Part shown: positions 17,105 to 25,966 of the stretch, one piece after another | Layout of the letters: each line of letters opens with the position of its first letter | How positions within the stretch are numbered: the stretch's first letter is position 1 | Assembly (NCBI RefSeq): GCF_003626655.1 | Contig: NZ_RBAN01000001.1 | Location: 124,001 to 188,000 of the forward strand | Length of the DNA stretch: 64,000 bases | DNA from: Micromonospora costi | Lineage (GTDB): Bacteria; Actinomycetota; Actinomycetes; Mycobacteriales; Micromonosporaceae | Reading direction: 5' to 3' | The notes under the pieces: model-generated | Seen by the model: only the letters and a program-made list of their open reading frames with translations | The model's database searches: none | What the model was told of the DNA's origin: nothing | Position numbers and translations under genes: made by a program

Positions 17105-18433
17105 TCAGCTCACCGTGGGCTTCAGGTCCTCCGTGGGAGGGGTCCACGTGTCCGCGGTTGCCGGGAGCTGGTCGCCGGAGCGGATGTCCTTCACCTCGTC
17201 GGCGGCGCCGTCCGCGCCGGGGAACCAGACGTACGGGATGCCCCGCCGCTCGGCGTGACGGATCTGCTTGCCGAACTTCGCGGCGCTCGGCGAGACCTCC
17301 GTGGGGATCCCGCGCCGGCGCAGCGCGTCGGCCACCCGGTTGCTGACCGCCCGCTGCTCCTCGTTGGTCACCGCGACCAGGACGCAGGTCGGCACCTCCC
17401 GAGAGACCGACAGCCCGCCGGTGCCGAACAGCAGACCGAGCAGCCGGGTGACGCCGATCGAGATGCCCACCCCGGGGAACCGGACGGCGCCCGAGCTGGC
17501 CAGGTTGTCGTACCGGCCGCCGGAGCAGATCGAGCCGTACCGCTCGTAGCCGCGCATCTGGGTCTCGTAGACCGTCCCGGTGTAGTAATCCAGGCCACGG
17601 GCGATCCGCAGGTCGGCCACGCACAACCCGGGCGCGTGCTCGGCCGCGGTCTCCACCACCCGCACCAGCTCGGCGATCCCCTCCTCCAGCAGCGGGTCGT
17701 CGACGCCGAGCGCCCGCACCGCGTCGGCGAACGACGCGTCCGGCGCCGAGATCTCGGCCAACGCCAGGCACGCCTTGGCCTGCGCCTCGCTCGCCCCGGC
17801 CGTCTGGGCCAGCAACTCGGCCACGTTCGCCGGCCCGATCTTGTCGAGCTTGTCGACGGCCCGCAGCGCCGCCTCCGGGTCGGTCAGCCCGATGCCCCGG
17901 TAGAAGCCCTCGCAGATCTTGCGGTTGTTCACCTGGATCAGCACCGGCGGGATGGGCAGCGACCGCAGCGCGTCCCCGATCACCAGCGGCATCTCCGCCT
18001 CGTGGTGCGCGGCGAGCGTGTCACGGTCGACGATGTCGATGTCGGCCTGGACGAACTCGCGGTAGCGCCCCTCCTGCGGCCGCTCCCCCCGCCACACCTT
18101 CTGGATCTGGTAGCGGCGGAACGGGAACTGGAGCTTGCCGGCGTTCTCCAGCACGTACCGGGCGAACGGCACCGTCAGGTCGAAGTGCAGGCCGAGCGCG
18201 TCCTCACCGGCCGGCTCCTGCTCGTCGCCCTGCAACCGCCGGATCACGTAGACCTCCTTGGAGGTCTCCCCCTTGCGCAGCAGCTGGTCGAGAGGCTCCA
18301 CGGCCCGGGTCTCCAGCGGGGCGAAGCCGTACAGCTCGAAGGTGTCGCGGATACGGTCGAGCACGAACTGCTCGATCATCCGCTGGGCGGGCGTCCACTC
18401 CGGGAAACCGGAGATGGGCGTGGGCTTGCTCAT
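17105..18433 (-). CDS. hisS: Histidyl-tRNA synthetase (class II)
   Basis: The 442-residue enzyme charges tRNA-His. Class II motifs are visible: motif 2 region YQIQKVWRGERPQEGRYREFVQADID, the histidine-specific RIARGLDYYTGTVYE, and motif 3 with GGRYDNL and GISIGVTRL. The C-terminal anticodon-binding domain follows (CVLVAVTNEEQRAVSNRVADALRRRGI). The ATG at 18433 is chosen; the open frame continues upstream without family similarity. The upstream neighbour on the same strand is a metallo-hydrolase gene 56 nt away, the usual actinobacterial arrangement. Confidence 0.97.
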   Translation of the reverse strand: MSKPTPISGFPEWTPAQRMIEQFVLDRIRDTFELYGFAPLETRAVEPLDQLLRKGETSKEVYVIRRLQGDEQEPAGEDALGLHFDLTVPFARYVLENAGKLQFPFRRYQIQKVWRGERPQEGRYREFVQADIDIVDRDTLAAHHEAEMPLVIGDALRSLPIPPVLIQVNNRKICEGFYRGIGLTDPEAALRAVDKLDKIGPANVAELLAQTAGASEAQAKACLALAEISAPDASFADAVRALGVDDPLLEEGIAELVRVVETAAEHAPGLCVADLRIARGLDYYTGTVYETQMRGYERYGSICSGGRYDNLASSGAVRFPGVGISIGVTRLLGLLFGTGGLSVSREVPTCVLVAVTNEEQRAVSNRVADALRRRGIPTEVSPSAAKFGKQIRHAERRGIPYVWFPGADGAADEVKDIRSGDQLPATADTWTPPTEDLKPTVS

Positions 18434-18489
18434 CGCGTACTCCTTGGAAACCGCGCGGGACCGCGCGGCGAGGTCGTGGGTCGCGGTCG

Positions 18490-19209
18490 TCACAGACCGC
18501 GGGTGGGTGCGGCCGGGCGCGCGTCGCCGGACTCCGCCACCTCGATGAGGTACGGGTTGGTCGCGCGCTCGCGGCCGATCGTGGTCGTGGGGCCGTGGCC
18601 GGGCAGGACGACCGTGTCGTCCGCCAGCGGGAGGATCTTGTCCCGCAGGCTGGCGAGCATGGCCGGCATGCTGCCGCCCGGCAGGTCGGTGCGACCGATC
18701 GAGCCCGCGAAGAGCACGTCGCCGGAGAGGCAGATCTCGTCGGCCTCCCAACGCGAGCCGGCGCCGGGCATCCGGAACAGCACCGACCCGCCGGTATGGC
18801 CGGGGGCGTGGTCGACGGTGAACTCCAGGCCGGCGAGGCGCAGGGTGGCGCCGTCGGACAGCTCGGCCACGTCCTCCGGCTCGGTGTACGGCAGGCGGCC
18901 GCCGAACAGCGCCGTGAGGTCCGCCGAGAGCCCCTTGGCCGGGTCGGCGAGCATCTCGCGGTCGCCCGGGTGGACGTACGCCGTGATGCCCCGCGCGCCG
19001 CAGACGGGCGCGACCGAGAAGGTGTGGTCGAGGTGGCCGTGGGTGAGCAGCACGGCGGCCGGGTGCAGGCGGTGCTCGGCGAGCACGGCGTCGAGCTGGT
19101 CGAGCACCCCGATCCCGGGGTCGACCACCACGCACTGCTCCCCCGGCGCCGCGGCGACCACGTAGCAGTTGGTGCCGAAGGCGTCGGCGGGAAAGCCGGC
19201 CACGAGCAC
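18490..19209 (-). CDS. MBL-fold metallo-hydrolase (glyoxalase II-like)
   Basis: The 239-residue protein has the metallo-beta-lactamase fold with the dinuclear metal motif THGHLDH (His57, His59, Asp61, His62). Further ligands are in HAPGHTGG, SGDVLFAGSIGRTDLPGG and LPGHGPTTT. It resembles glyoxalase II/YcbL hydrolases, which cleave S-acylglutathione-type or other thioesters, but the true substrate is unknown. The GTG at 19209 follows GGGGAG at 5 nt and matches the family N-terminus (VAGFPADAFGTNCYV). The gene neighbours hisS, a conserved association in actinobacteria. Confidence 0.9.
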   Translation of the reverse strand: MLVAGFPADAFGTNCYVVAAAPGEQCVVVDPGIGVLDQLDAVLAEHRLHPAAVLLTHGHLDHTFSVAPVCGARGITAYVHPGDREMLADPAKGLSADLTALFGGRLPYTEPEDVAELSDGATLRLAGLEFTVDHAPGHTGGSVLFRMPGAGSRWEADEICLSGDVLFAGSIGRTDLPGGSMPAMLASLRDKILPLADDTVVLPGHGPTTTIGRERATNPYLIEVAESGDARPAAPTRGL

Positions 19210-19469
19210 GTCCGCTCCCCTTTCCGTCGAGCCGGGGTCCGTCCTGATCAGCCTAACCGGCGGGGCGATCGGCTTTCGGCGGACCATCCGTCCCGCCGGT
19301 CCCACCGCGCACAGCGATGCGCTCCGATACGGGCAGCCTGGACCTCGTACACCACTTTCACAGCCGGTGGCCGTACACTCTGGCGGGCGTGTGGCGTGGC
19401 GCACTGGCCCGCACGGGCGCGAAACGCCCGGACGCCGGTGACGACCAGGGTAGAGGAAGGGGAGCACGG

Positions 19470-20357
19470 GTGGCTTCCAGCAGGGACCGGCAGCGCAAAC
19501 TGGCGCGGGCCAAGCTCGACCGGCAGATGGCCCGCCGCGCCGCGCGGGTCAGGCGCCGACGGCAGATCCAGGCCGGTGTGGGCGCCGTCGTGGTGCTCGC
19601 GCTGATCGTGGTCGGCTCCGCCTGGGCGCTCGGCGCCTTCGACTCCGAGCCGGCGGCGGACACCGCGGCGGACGAGGTCTGTCTCTGGACACCGCAGGAC
19701 GCCACCGCCAACACCAACCTCAAGGACGTCGGCATGCCGGCCACCACCGGGCTGCCCACCGACGGCACCCGGACGATGACCGTGACCACCAACCAGGGTG
19801 CGCCGATCACCGCCGACCTCGACCTGGCGGCGGCCCCGTGCGCCGGGGCGAGCATCGCCCACCTGGCGAGCCGGTCGTTCTACGACAACACCACGTGCCA
19901 CGAGATCACCGCGGAGGGCGCGCTGCGCTGCGGCGACCCGAGCGGCACCGGCCTCGGCGGGCCCACCTACTCGTTCTACGACGAGAACGTGCCCGACGCC
20001 GCGTCGCCCAGCCCGTCCGCGAGCCCGGCGCCCGGCCAGCCGCCGGCGTACCCGAAGGGCACGGTGGCGATGATCGCCAACCCGCCGGGGGCGAACGGCA
20101 GCCAGTTCCTGCTCTTCTTCAAGGACTACAACCCGGCGCAGCCGACGTACCCGGTGATCGGGAAGGTCACCGGCGGCCTGGACGTCCTGGAGAAGATCGG
20201 CGCCCTGCCGACCGTGGACAATGGGACGGGGGCCAAGGTCAAGCCCCAGACCGACGTGGTGATCCAGAGCCTCACCGTCGGCGAGCCGGGCACCGGTGCG
20301 CCGACGCCGGCACCGACCGGCTCGGGCGCCCCCTCGGCCAGCCCGAACGCCGGCTGA
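19470..20357 (+). CDS. Membrane-anchored cyclophilin-like protein, catalytic Arg replaced
   Basis: The 295-residue protein has a basic cytoplasmic N-terminus, one transmembrane helix (about residues 35-56) and an extracytoplasmic cyclophilin-type domain (about residues 95-280), with a Pro/Ser/Ala-rich tail. It matches the neighbouring paralogue throughout, but the position of the catalytic arginine reads CHEI (Glu145) where the paralogue has CHRL. A Pro/Ser-rich insertion lies at about residues 177-193. It may therefore be a chaperone or binding protein rather than an active isomerase. The GTG at 19470 follows AAGGGGAG. It lies 67 nt upstream of the paralogue and divergent to the MBL gene; the two cyclophilins probably form one operon. 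Confidence 0.88.
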   Translation: MASSRDRQRKLARAKLDRQMARRAARVRRRRQIQAGVGAVVVLALIVVGSAWALGAFDSEPAADTAADEVCLWTPQDATANTNLKDVGMPATTGLPTDGTRTMTVTTNQGAPITADLDLAAAPCAGASIAHLASRSFYDNTTCHEITAEGALRCGDPSGTGLGGPTYSFYDENVPDAASPSPSASPAPGQPPAYPKGTVAMIANPPGANGSQFLLFFKDYNPAQPTYPVIGKVTGGLDVLEKIGALPTVDNGTGAKVKPQTDVVIQSLTVGEPGTGAPTPAPTGSGAPSASPNAG

Positions 20358-20424
20358 CCCGGCCGCACGACCCCATCGCAACGGCACCCACGCGCCCGAG
20401 CAGACAGTCCAGGAGGATCCAGGC

Positions 20425-21264
20425 GTGACGTCCACCAGAGAGCGGCAGCGCGCGGCGGCACGCGCCCGGCTCGAGAAGGAGATGGCCGAGCGCGCGGCGC
20501 GGGCCCGCAAGCGCCGGCAGACGCAGGCGATCGTCGGGGCGAGCCTCGCCCTGCTGCTGGTGGTGGCCGGCACCGTCTGGCTGGCCACCAGCCTCGGTGG
20601 CGACGACGACAACACCGCCACCGACGCCGCGGCGCCCGGCCAGGCCCAGTGCGCGTTCAGCGAGATCCCGGCCGACCAGCGGACCAAGGAGACCAAGGAC
20701 GTCGGGCTGCCGGCCACCCAGCAGTCGAACACCGGCGTCCAGACGATGACGATCGACACGAACCTGGGGCCGATCACCGCCAAGGTCGACCGGTCGCTGG
20801 TGCCGTGCACCGCGGCGAGCTTCACGCACCTCGCGGAGAAGAACTTCTTCGACAACAGCAAGTGCCACCGGCTGGTGACCGAGGGCATCAAGGTGCTGCA
20901 GTGCGGCGACCCGAGCGCCACCGGCAAGGGCTGGCGGGACACCGACGGCACCGGCGGCCCGAGCTACCGCCTCGCCGAGGAGAACCTGCCGACCGACAAG
21001 CGCCCCCCGTACCCGGAGGGCGTCATCGCCATGGCCAACTCGGGCCAGCCGGGCAGCACGGGCAGCCAGTTCTTCATCGTCTACGGCGACTCGCCGCTCG
21101 ACCCGAACTACACGGTGCTCGGCACCGTGACGGGCGGGATGGACATCGTCCACGACGTGGCCAAGGCCGGTGACGACGGCGCCTTCGCCCAGCAGGCCGG
21201 TGGCGGCCACCCGAAGAAGGAGATCGTCATCAAGAAGCTCACGATGAGCGCCCCGCAGGGCTGA
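20425..21264 (+). CDS. Membrane-anchored peptidyl-prolyl cis-trans isomerase (cyclophilin)
   Basis: The 279-residue protein repeats the architecture of its upstream neighbour: basic N-terminus, one transmembrane helix (about residues 36-56) and an exported cyclophilin domain. Active-site features are FFDNSKCHRLVTEG (Arg149, corresponding to the catalytic arginine of cyclophilins), CGDPSATG, and the later GSTGSQFFIVYGDSPLDPNYTVLGTVTGG stretch. It should catalyse proline isomerisation in secreted or envelope proteins. The GTG at 20425 has AGGAGG 8 nt upstream. A very strong hairpin terminator follows 9 nt after the stop. The tandem arrangement indicates duplication. Confidence 0.92.
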   Translation: MTSTRERQRAAARARLEKEMAERAARARKRRQTQAIVGASLALLLVVAGTVWLATSLGGDDDNTATDAAAPGQAQCAFSEIPADQRTKETKDVGLPATQQSNTGVQTMTIDTNLGPITAKVDRSLVPCTAASFTHLAEKNFFDNSKCHRLVTEGIKVLQCGDPSATGKGWRDTDGTGGPSYRLAEENLPTDKRPPYPEGVIAMANSGQPGSTGSQFFIVYGDSPLDPNYTVLGTVTGGMDIVHDVAKAGDDGAFAQQAGGGHPKKEIVIKKLTMSAPQG

Positions 21265-21273
21265 CCCACCCGC

Positions 21274-21324
21274 AACGACGACGGCGCCCGCCGGTCCTTC
21301 GGACCGGCGGGCGCCGTCGTCGTT
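21274..21324. terminator. 24-bp perfect hairpin, bidirectional terminator
   Basis: The arms 21274-21297 and 21301-21324 are perfectly complementary over 24 bp. The tip is a C(TTC)G tetraloop-like turn. It lies between the cyclophilin operon (plus) and relA (minus), just before repeat copy C. On the plus strand it is followed by GCTGAG rather than a U-tract. Confidence 0.85.
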
Positions 21325-21358
21325 GCTGAGCCCGGGCGTGCGCGGGGTCCCACCTCCG

Positions 21359-21428
21359 CGATCTTGCACTTTGCGCCCCGGCGAAAGGTGCGTAACCCCG
21401 CAAAGCAGGGGCCGAAAGTGCAAGATCG
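21359..21428. repeat. Palindromic repeat element, family 1 copy C
   Basis: The 14-nt arms CGATCTTGCACTTT (21359-21372) and its complement (21415-21428) match the core arms of copies A and B. The 42-nt interior is a diverged version (it retains GCCCCGGCGAA and AGGGGCCG). It sits between the convergent cyclophilin and relA genes. Confidence 0.85.
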
Positions 21429-21444
21429 GCGAGGAGAAGGGGGG

Positions 21445-23940
21445 TCAGGCGCCGGACGTTACGCGGTACGCGTCGAAGACGCCGTCGACCTTGCGTACGG
21501 TGGCCAGCAGGTGACCGAGGTGCTTCGGGTCGGCCATCTCGAAGCTGAACCGGCTCACCGCCACCCGGTCCCGGGTGGTGGTGACCGTGGCCGACAGGAT
21601 GTTGACCCGCTCGTCGGAGAGCACCCGGGTGACGTCGGCCAGCAGCTTGTGCCGGTCGAGCGCCTCGACCTGGATGGCGACCAGGAACGTCGACGCCGAG
21701 GTGAGCTTCCAGCTCACCTCGACCACCCGCTCGCTCTGCGCCTTGAGGTCCTCGGCGTTGGCGCAGTCGTCCCGGTGCACGCTCACCCCGCCGGAGCGGG
21801 TGACGAAACCGAAGACCGCGTCCGGCGGCACCGGGGTGCAGCACCGGGCCAGCTTGATCCAGACGTCGCTGACCCCGCGGACCACCACACCCGGGTCGTG
21901 GCTGCTCGCCCGGCTGCGCGGCGGGCGGGTGGCGACGGCGGTCTCGGCGATGTCCTCCGCCGCGCCCTCCTCGCCCCCGTACGAGGCCATCAGCTTCTGC
22001 ACGACCGACTGGGCGCTGACCTGGCTGTCGCCGACCGCGGCGTAGAGGGACGCGACGTCGGCGAGGTGCAGGTCCCGGGCGATCGCCATGAGCGCGTCCG
22101 AGGTGAGCATCCGCTGCAAGGGCATGCCCTGCTTGCGCATCGCCTTGACGATCGCGTCCTTGCCGGCCTCGATCGCCTCCTCGCGCCGCTCCTTGTTGAA
22201 GTACTGGCGGATCTTCGTACGCGCCCGGGGGCTCTTCACGAAGCCCAGCCAGTCCTGCGTGGGGCCGGCCGTGTCGGACTTCGACGTGAAGATCTCGATC
22301 ACGTCGCCGTTGGACAGCGTCGACTCGAGGGGCACGAGCTTGCCGTTGACCCGCGCCCCGATGCACTTGTGCCCGACCTCGGTGTGCACCGCGTACGCGA
22401 AGTCCACCGGCGTCGACCCCGTCGGCAGCGGGATGACGTCACCCTTCGGGGTGAAGACGTACACCTCCTGGCTGGACAGGTCGAACCGCAGCGCGTCGAG
22501 GAACTCGCTCGGGTCGGCCGCCTCGCGCTGCCAGTCGAGCAGCTGGCGCAGCCACGTCATCTCGTCGATGTGCGCCGGCGGGCCGACGATCTGCGTGCCC
22601 TTCTGCTCCTTGTACTTCCAGTGGGCGGCGATGCCGAATTCGGCGGTGCGGTGCATGGCGTACGTGCGGATCTGCATCTCCACCGGCTTGCCGGTGGGCC
22701 CGATGACCGTCGTGTGCAACGACTGGTACATGTTGAACTTGGGCATGGCGATGTAGTCCTTGAACCGGCCCGGCACCGGCTGCCAGTTGGCGTGGATGAC
22801 GCCCAGCGCCGCGTAGCAGTCCCGCACCGTGTCGACCAGGATCCGCACCCCGACCAGGTCGTAGATGTCGTTGAAGTCGCGCCCCCGCACGATCATCTTC
22901 TGGTAGATCGAGTAGAGGTGCTTCGGCCGGCCGGTGGTCTCCGCCTTGATCTTGGCGGCCTTCAGGTCTGTCTGGACCTTCTGGGTGACCTGGCGCAGCA
23001 ACGCCTCGCGCTGCGGCTGGTGCTCCCCGATGAGCCGGTTGATCTCCTCGAACCGCTTCGGGAACAGCGTGCCGAAGGCCAGGTCCTCCAGCTCCCACTT
23101 GATCGTGTTCATACCCAGCCGGTGGGCCAGCGGGGCCAGGATCTCCAGCGTCTCCTTCGCCTTCTGCTCCTGCTTCGGGCGGGGCAGGAAGGTGAGCGTA
23201 CGCATGTTGTGCAGCCGGTCGGCGAGCTTGATGACCAGGACCCGCGGGTCCTTGGCCATGGCGACCACCATCTTGCGGATGGTCTCGGCCTTCGCCGCGT
23301 CGCCCAGCTTCACCTTGTCGAGCTTCGTGACGCCGTCCACGAGCAGCGCGACCTCGCCGCCGAAGTCGGCGCGCATCTGGTCGAGCGTGTACTCCGTGTC
23401 CTCGATCGTGTCGTGCAGCAGCGCGGCGACCAGGGTGGTGGTGTCCATCCCCAGGTTGGCCAGGATGGTGGCCACCGCGAGGGGGTGGGTGATGTACGGG
23501 TCGCCGGACTTGCGGTACTGGCCGGAGTGCCACCGGGCCGCGGTGTCGAAGGCGCGCTGGAGCAGCCGCGCGTCGGCCTTCGGGTGGTTCTCCCGATGCA
23601 TGGCGATGAGCGGCTCCAGCACCTCGCTGACCTGCGAGGTCTGCCACGGCGCGTTGAACCGCGCCAGCCGCGCCCGCACACGCCGGCCGGTCGGTGCGCT
23701 GGCGAGCGCGAAGCCCGCGCTCGGCGCCGCCTCCCCCGCGCCGTCGGCCCGGAACGGGACCACGACGCTGTCGGACGGGCGGACGACAGCGGACCGGACG
23801 CCGTCGGCCGGAGCGGCCGAGCCGTTGCCAGAGCCCGCCACCCGGGCCGTCGCGTCACCGTTCCGGTCGGTCACCGAGCCGTCCGCGTCGCCTGTCGGGT
23901 GCACCGTGCCCTCCACCGGAGGGACGACATCGTGGGACAC
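21445..23940 (-). CDS. relA: Bifunctional (p)ppGpp synthetase/hydrolase (RelA/SpoT homologue)
   Basis: The 831-residue protein makes and degrades the stringent-response alarmone. In order: an HD hydrolase domain with [10 protein letters not shown] and the metal-binding [16 protein letters not shown] region; the synthetase domain with [21 protein letters not shown]; a TGS domain ([32 protein letters not shown]); a CxxxD-type conserved cysteine region ([10 protein letters not shown]); and a C-terminal ACT domain. An intact HD motif means hydrolysis should be active. The GTG at 23940 (AGGAGG close upstream) is chosen; an alternative GTG is at 23952. The gene follows apt on the same strand, the standard order in actinobacteria. 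Confidence 0.96.
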   Translation of the reverse strand: MSHDVVPPVEGTVHPTGDADGSVTDRNGDATARVAGSGNGSAAPADGVRSAVVRPSDSVVVPFRADGAGEAAPSAGFALASAPTGRRVRARLARFNAPWQTSQVSEVLEPLIAMHRENHPKADARLLQRAFDTAARWHSGQYRKSGDPYITHPLAVATILANLGMDTTTLVAALLHDTIEDTEYTLDQMRADFGGEVALLVDGVTKLDKVKLGDAAKAETIRKMVVAMAKDPRVLVIKLADRLHNMRTLTFLPRPKQEQKAKETLEILAPLAHRLGMNTIKWELEDLAFGTLFPKRFEEINRLIGEHQPQREALLRQVTQKVQTDLKAAKIKAETTGRPKHLYSIYQKMIVRGRDFNDIYDLVGVRILVDTVRDCYAALGVIHANWQPVPGRFKDYIAMPKFNMYQSLHTTVIGPTGKPVEMQIRTYAMHRTAEFGIAAHWKYKEQKGTQIVGPPAHIDEMTWLRQLLDWQREAADPSEFLDALRFDLSSQEVYVFTPKGDVIPLPTGSTPVDFAYAVHTEVGHKCIGARVNGKLVPLESTLSNGDVIEIFTSKSDTAGPTQDWLGFVKSPRARTKIRQYFNKERREEAIEAGKDAIVKAMRKQGMPLQRMLTSDALMAIARDLHLADVASLYAAVGDSQVSAQSVVQKLMASYGGEEGAAEDIAETAVATRPPRSRASSHDPGVVVRGVSDVWIKLARCCTPVPPDAVFGFVTRSGGVSVHRDDCANAEDLKAQSERVVEVSWKLTSASTFLVAIQVEALDRHKLLADVTRVLSDERVNILSATVTTTRDRVAVSRFSFEMADPKHLGHLLATVRKVDGVFDAYRVTSGA

Positions 23941-24107
23941 CGGCCTCCTCACCGCTCGCCGGAAACACGCCGACCGCGTGGTCGGCCTGGTCTCGTGCCG
24001 CCGGACGGGTCACGTCCGCGTCAGCAAAGGGCAATGCTACCCGCACGGACGGTGCCCTGCCGCTCCGCCGGACGGACCGGGCGGGGTCCGTCCGACGGCC
24101 CCCGGTG

Positions 24108-24674
24108 TCAAACGGTCAGCAGGGCATGGACCGGACGTGGGGCGAGCCGCTGCCGGCCGCCCAGGAAGCCCAACTCCAGCAGCACCGTGAACCCGGCAAC
24201 CGTCCCGCCGGCGCGCTCGACGAGGTCCAGCGTCGCCGCCGCCGTGCCGCCCGTGGCGAGCACGTCGTCGACCACCAGCACCCGGTGCCCGGCCGTGAAC
24301 GCGTCCTGGTGCACCTCCAGGGTGGCCTCGCCGTACTCCAGCTCGTACGAGGCCGAGTAGGCGGGCCGGGGCAGCTTGCCGGCCTTGCGGACCGGCACCA
24401 CACCGACCCCGGTGGCGTACGCGATGGCCGCCGCCACCACGAAGCCCCGCGCCTCGATGCCGACCACGGCGTCGAACGCGTCCCGCCCGTGGTACGCCAC
24501 GATCCCGTCGATCACCTCGCGGAAGGCGTCGCCGTCGGCGAAGAGGGGCATCAGGTCCTTGAACACGACCCCCGGCTTGGGGAAGTCCGGCACGTCCAGC
24601 ACACGGCTGGCCACCAGGCGGGCGGTCTGCTCGCCGCTGTCCCCGCGTACCTCGGCGCTGTGGGTGTCCGTCAC
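24108..24674 (-). CDS. apt: Adenine phosphoribosyltransferase
   Basis: The 188-residue enzyme converts adenine and PRPP to AMP in purine salvage. The PRPP-binding motif VLVVDDVLATGGTA is visible near residues 128-141, and the family motif GIEARGF at about residue 70. The GTG at 24674 is chosen because the long open frame upstream (to 24932) is Arg/Ala-rich and unlike the family. It lies between secF and relA on the same strand, so purine salvage, secretion and stringent-response genes share one transcriptional direction, as in Streptomyces. Confidence 0.95.
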   Translation of the reverse strand: MTDTHSAEVRGDSGEQTARLVASRVLDVPDFPKPGVVFKDLMPLFADGDAFREVIDGIVAYHGRDAFDAVVGIEARGFVVAAAIAYATGVGVVPVRKAGKLPRPAYSASYELEYGEATLEVHQDAFTAGHRVLVVDDVLATGGTAAATLDLVERAGGTVAGFTVLLELGFLGGRQRLAPRPVHALLTV

Positions 24675-24780
24675 GGCAGTTCCCGTTTCCCTTCCGACGA
24701 CGACGGCGTCCTGCTGCTGCTCGCACAGCATGCAGGACGCCGTCTGGTGGATTCCTACCGGGTCGGCCCCGGCGGGCCGG

Positions 24781-25965
24781 TCAGCGCCGCTTCGCGCCGC
24801 CCGGCCGGTTTCCGCCGCCGCCGCTCGGCCGCCCGCCCCTGGCGCCGGTGGGCCGCTTGCCCGCCGGGCGCGCACCCACCTTCGGCGCCGCGCCGGCCAG
24901 CGCTGCGGCCTCGGCGTCGGTGGGCTCGCCACCCGCCGCCGGACGCGGGGCGCCCTTCGGGGTCAGCTCACCGCGGGCGATGGCCCCGCGCCGGGCCAGG
25001 ACGCGCTTGGTGTGCGCCTGGATCCGCGGCTCGAAGTCCTTGAGCGTGGTGAGCACCGGGGTGGCGAAGAAGATCGACGAGTAGACCGCGATGAACATAC
25101 CGACGAAGAGCACCAGACCCAGGTCCTTCAGGGTGACCGCGCCGAGCGGGACACCGATGAAGAGCAGACCACCGACGGGCAGCAGCGCCACCAGACCGGT
25201 GTTGATCGACCGCATGAGGGTCTGGTTGATGGCGAGGTTCGCCGCCTCGCCGTACGTCTGGTTGTTGTTCGCCGTGATCCCCCGCGTGTTCTCCTGGACC
25301 TTGTCGAACACCACGACGACGTCGTAGAGCGCGAAGCCCAGGATCGTGAGGAAACCGATGATCGTCGACGGGGTCACCTCGAACCCGACCAACGAGTAGA
25401 CGCCCGCCGTGAGGATGAGGTTGAGCAGCAGCGAGGAGACCGCGCCGACCGCCATCCGCCACTCGAACCGGATGATCAGGTAGAGCATCACCAGCGCGAT
25501 GAAGATGACCAGACCGAGCATCGCGCGCTCGGTGTACTGGCCACCCCAGGCCGCGCTGACCTGGTTCGCGCTGATCTGGTCCTCGTTGAGGTTGAACTCC
25601 TGCGCCAGCGCCGCCTTGGTGGCGTTGGCCTCCTCGGAGCTCAGCACCGCGGTGCGGAACTCGTAGAACTCGCCGCCCGCGCCGCCGATGGTCTGGGCCG
25701 ACTCGACCCCGGCCCCGCCGGCCTCGGTGCCCAGGATCCCGTTGACCCGGTCCTCGGTCTGCGTCAACGTGCCGACGCTCGCCGGCACCTGGAAGGAGTT
25801 GCCGCCCTCGAACTCGATGCCCAGGGTGAAGCCCCGGACGAAGAAGCTCAGCACCGCGGCGAGCACCAGCACCCCGGCGATGGAGAACCAGAGCTTGCGC
25901 TTGCCGATGATGTCGAGACCGGCCTCGCCCCGGTAGAGGCGGGTGGCCAGACCGCTGCGGGCCAT
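24781..25965 (-). CDS. secF: Protein translocase subunit SecF
   Basis: The 394-residue membrane protein forms the SecDF complex that pulls secreted proteins through SecYEG using the proton gradient. The first helix is followed by the SecF motif GIEFEGGNSFQV, then a periplasmic-type domain and five further helices with the conserved GFALYDVVVVFDKVQEN (Asp and Arg region of SecD_SecF). The C-terminal ~60 residues are a basic Gly/Pro/Arg-rich cytoplasmic tail longer than in E. coli. The ATG at 25965 lies one base after the secD stop, so the two are co-translated. Confidence 0.96.
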   Translation of the reverse strand: MARSGLATRLYRGEAGLDIIGKRKLWFSIAGVLVLAAVLSFFVRGFTLGIEFEGGNSFQVPASVGTLTQTEDRVNGILGTEAGGAGVESAQTIGGAGGEFYEFRTAVLSSEEANATKAALAQEFNLNEDQISANQVSAAWGGQYTERAMLGLVIFIALVMLYLIIRFEWRMAVGAVSSLLLNLILTAGVYSLVGFEVTPSTIIGFLTILGFALYDVVVVFDKVQENTRGITANNNQTYGEAANLAINQTLMRSINTGLVALLPVGGLLFIGVPLGAVTLKDLGLVLFVGMFIAVYSSIFFATPVLTTLKDFEPRIQAHTKRVLARRGAIARGELTPKGAPRPAAGGEPTDAEAAALAGAAPKVGARPAGKRPTGARGGRPSGGGGNRPGGAKRR

Positions 25966-25966
25966 G

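Noticed and set aside
21364..24360. A ~1,000-codon plus-strand frame opposite relA
   Set aside because: It is the mirror of relA, and the minus-strand frame carries all RelA domains. No ribosome-binding site or family features are present.
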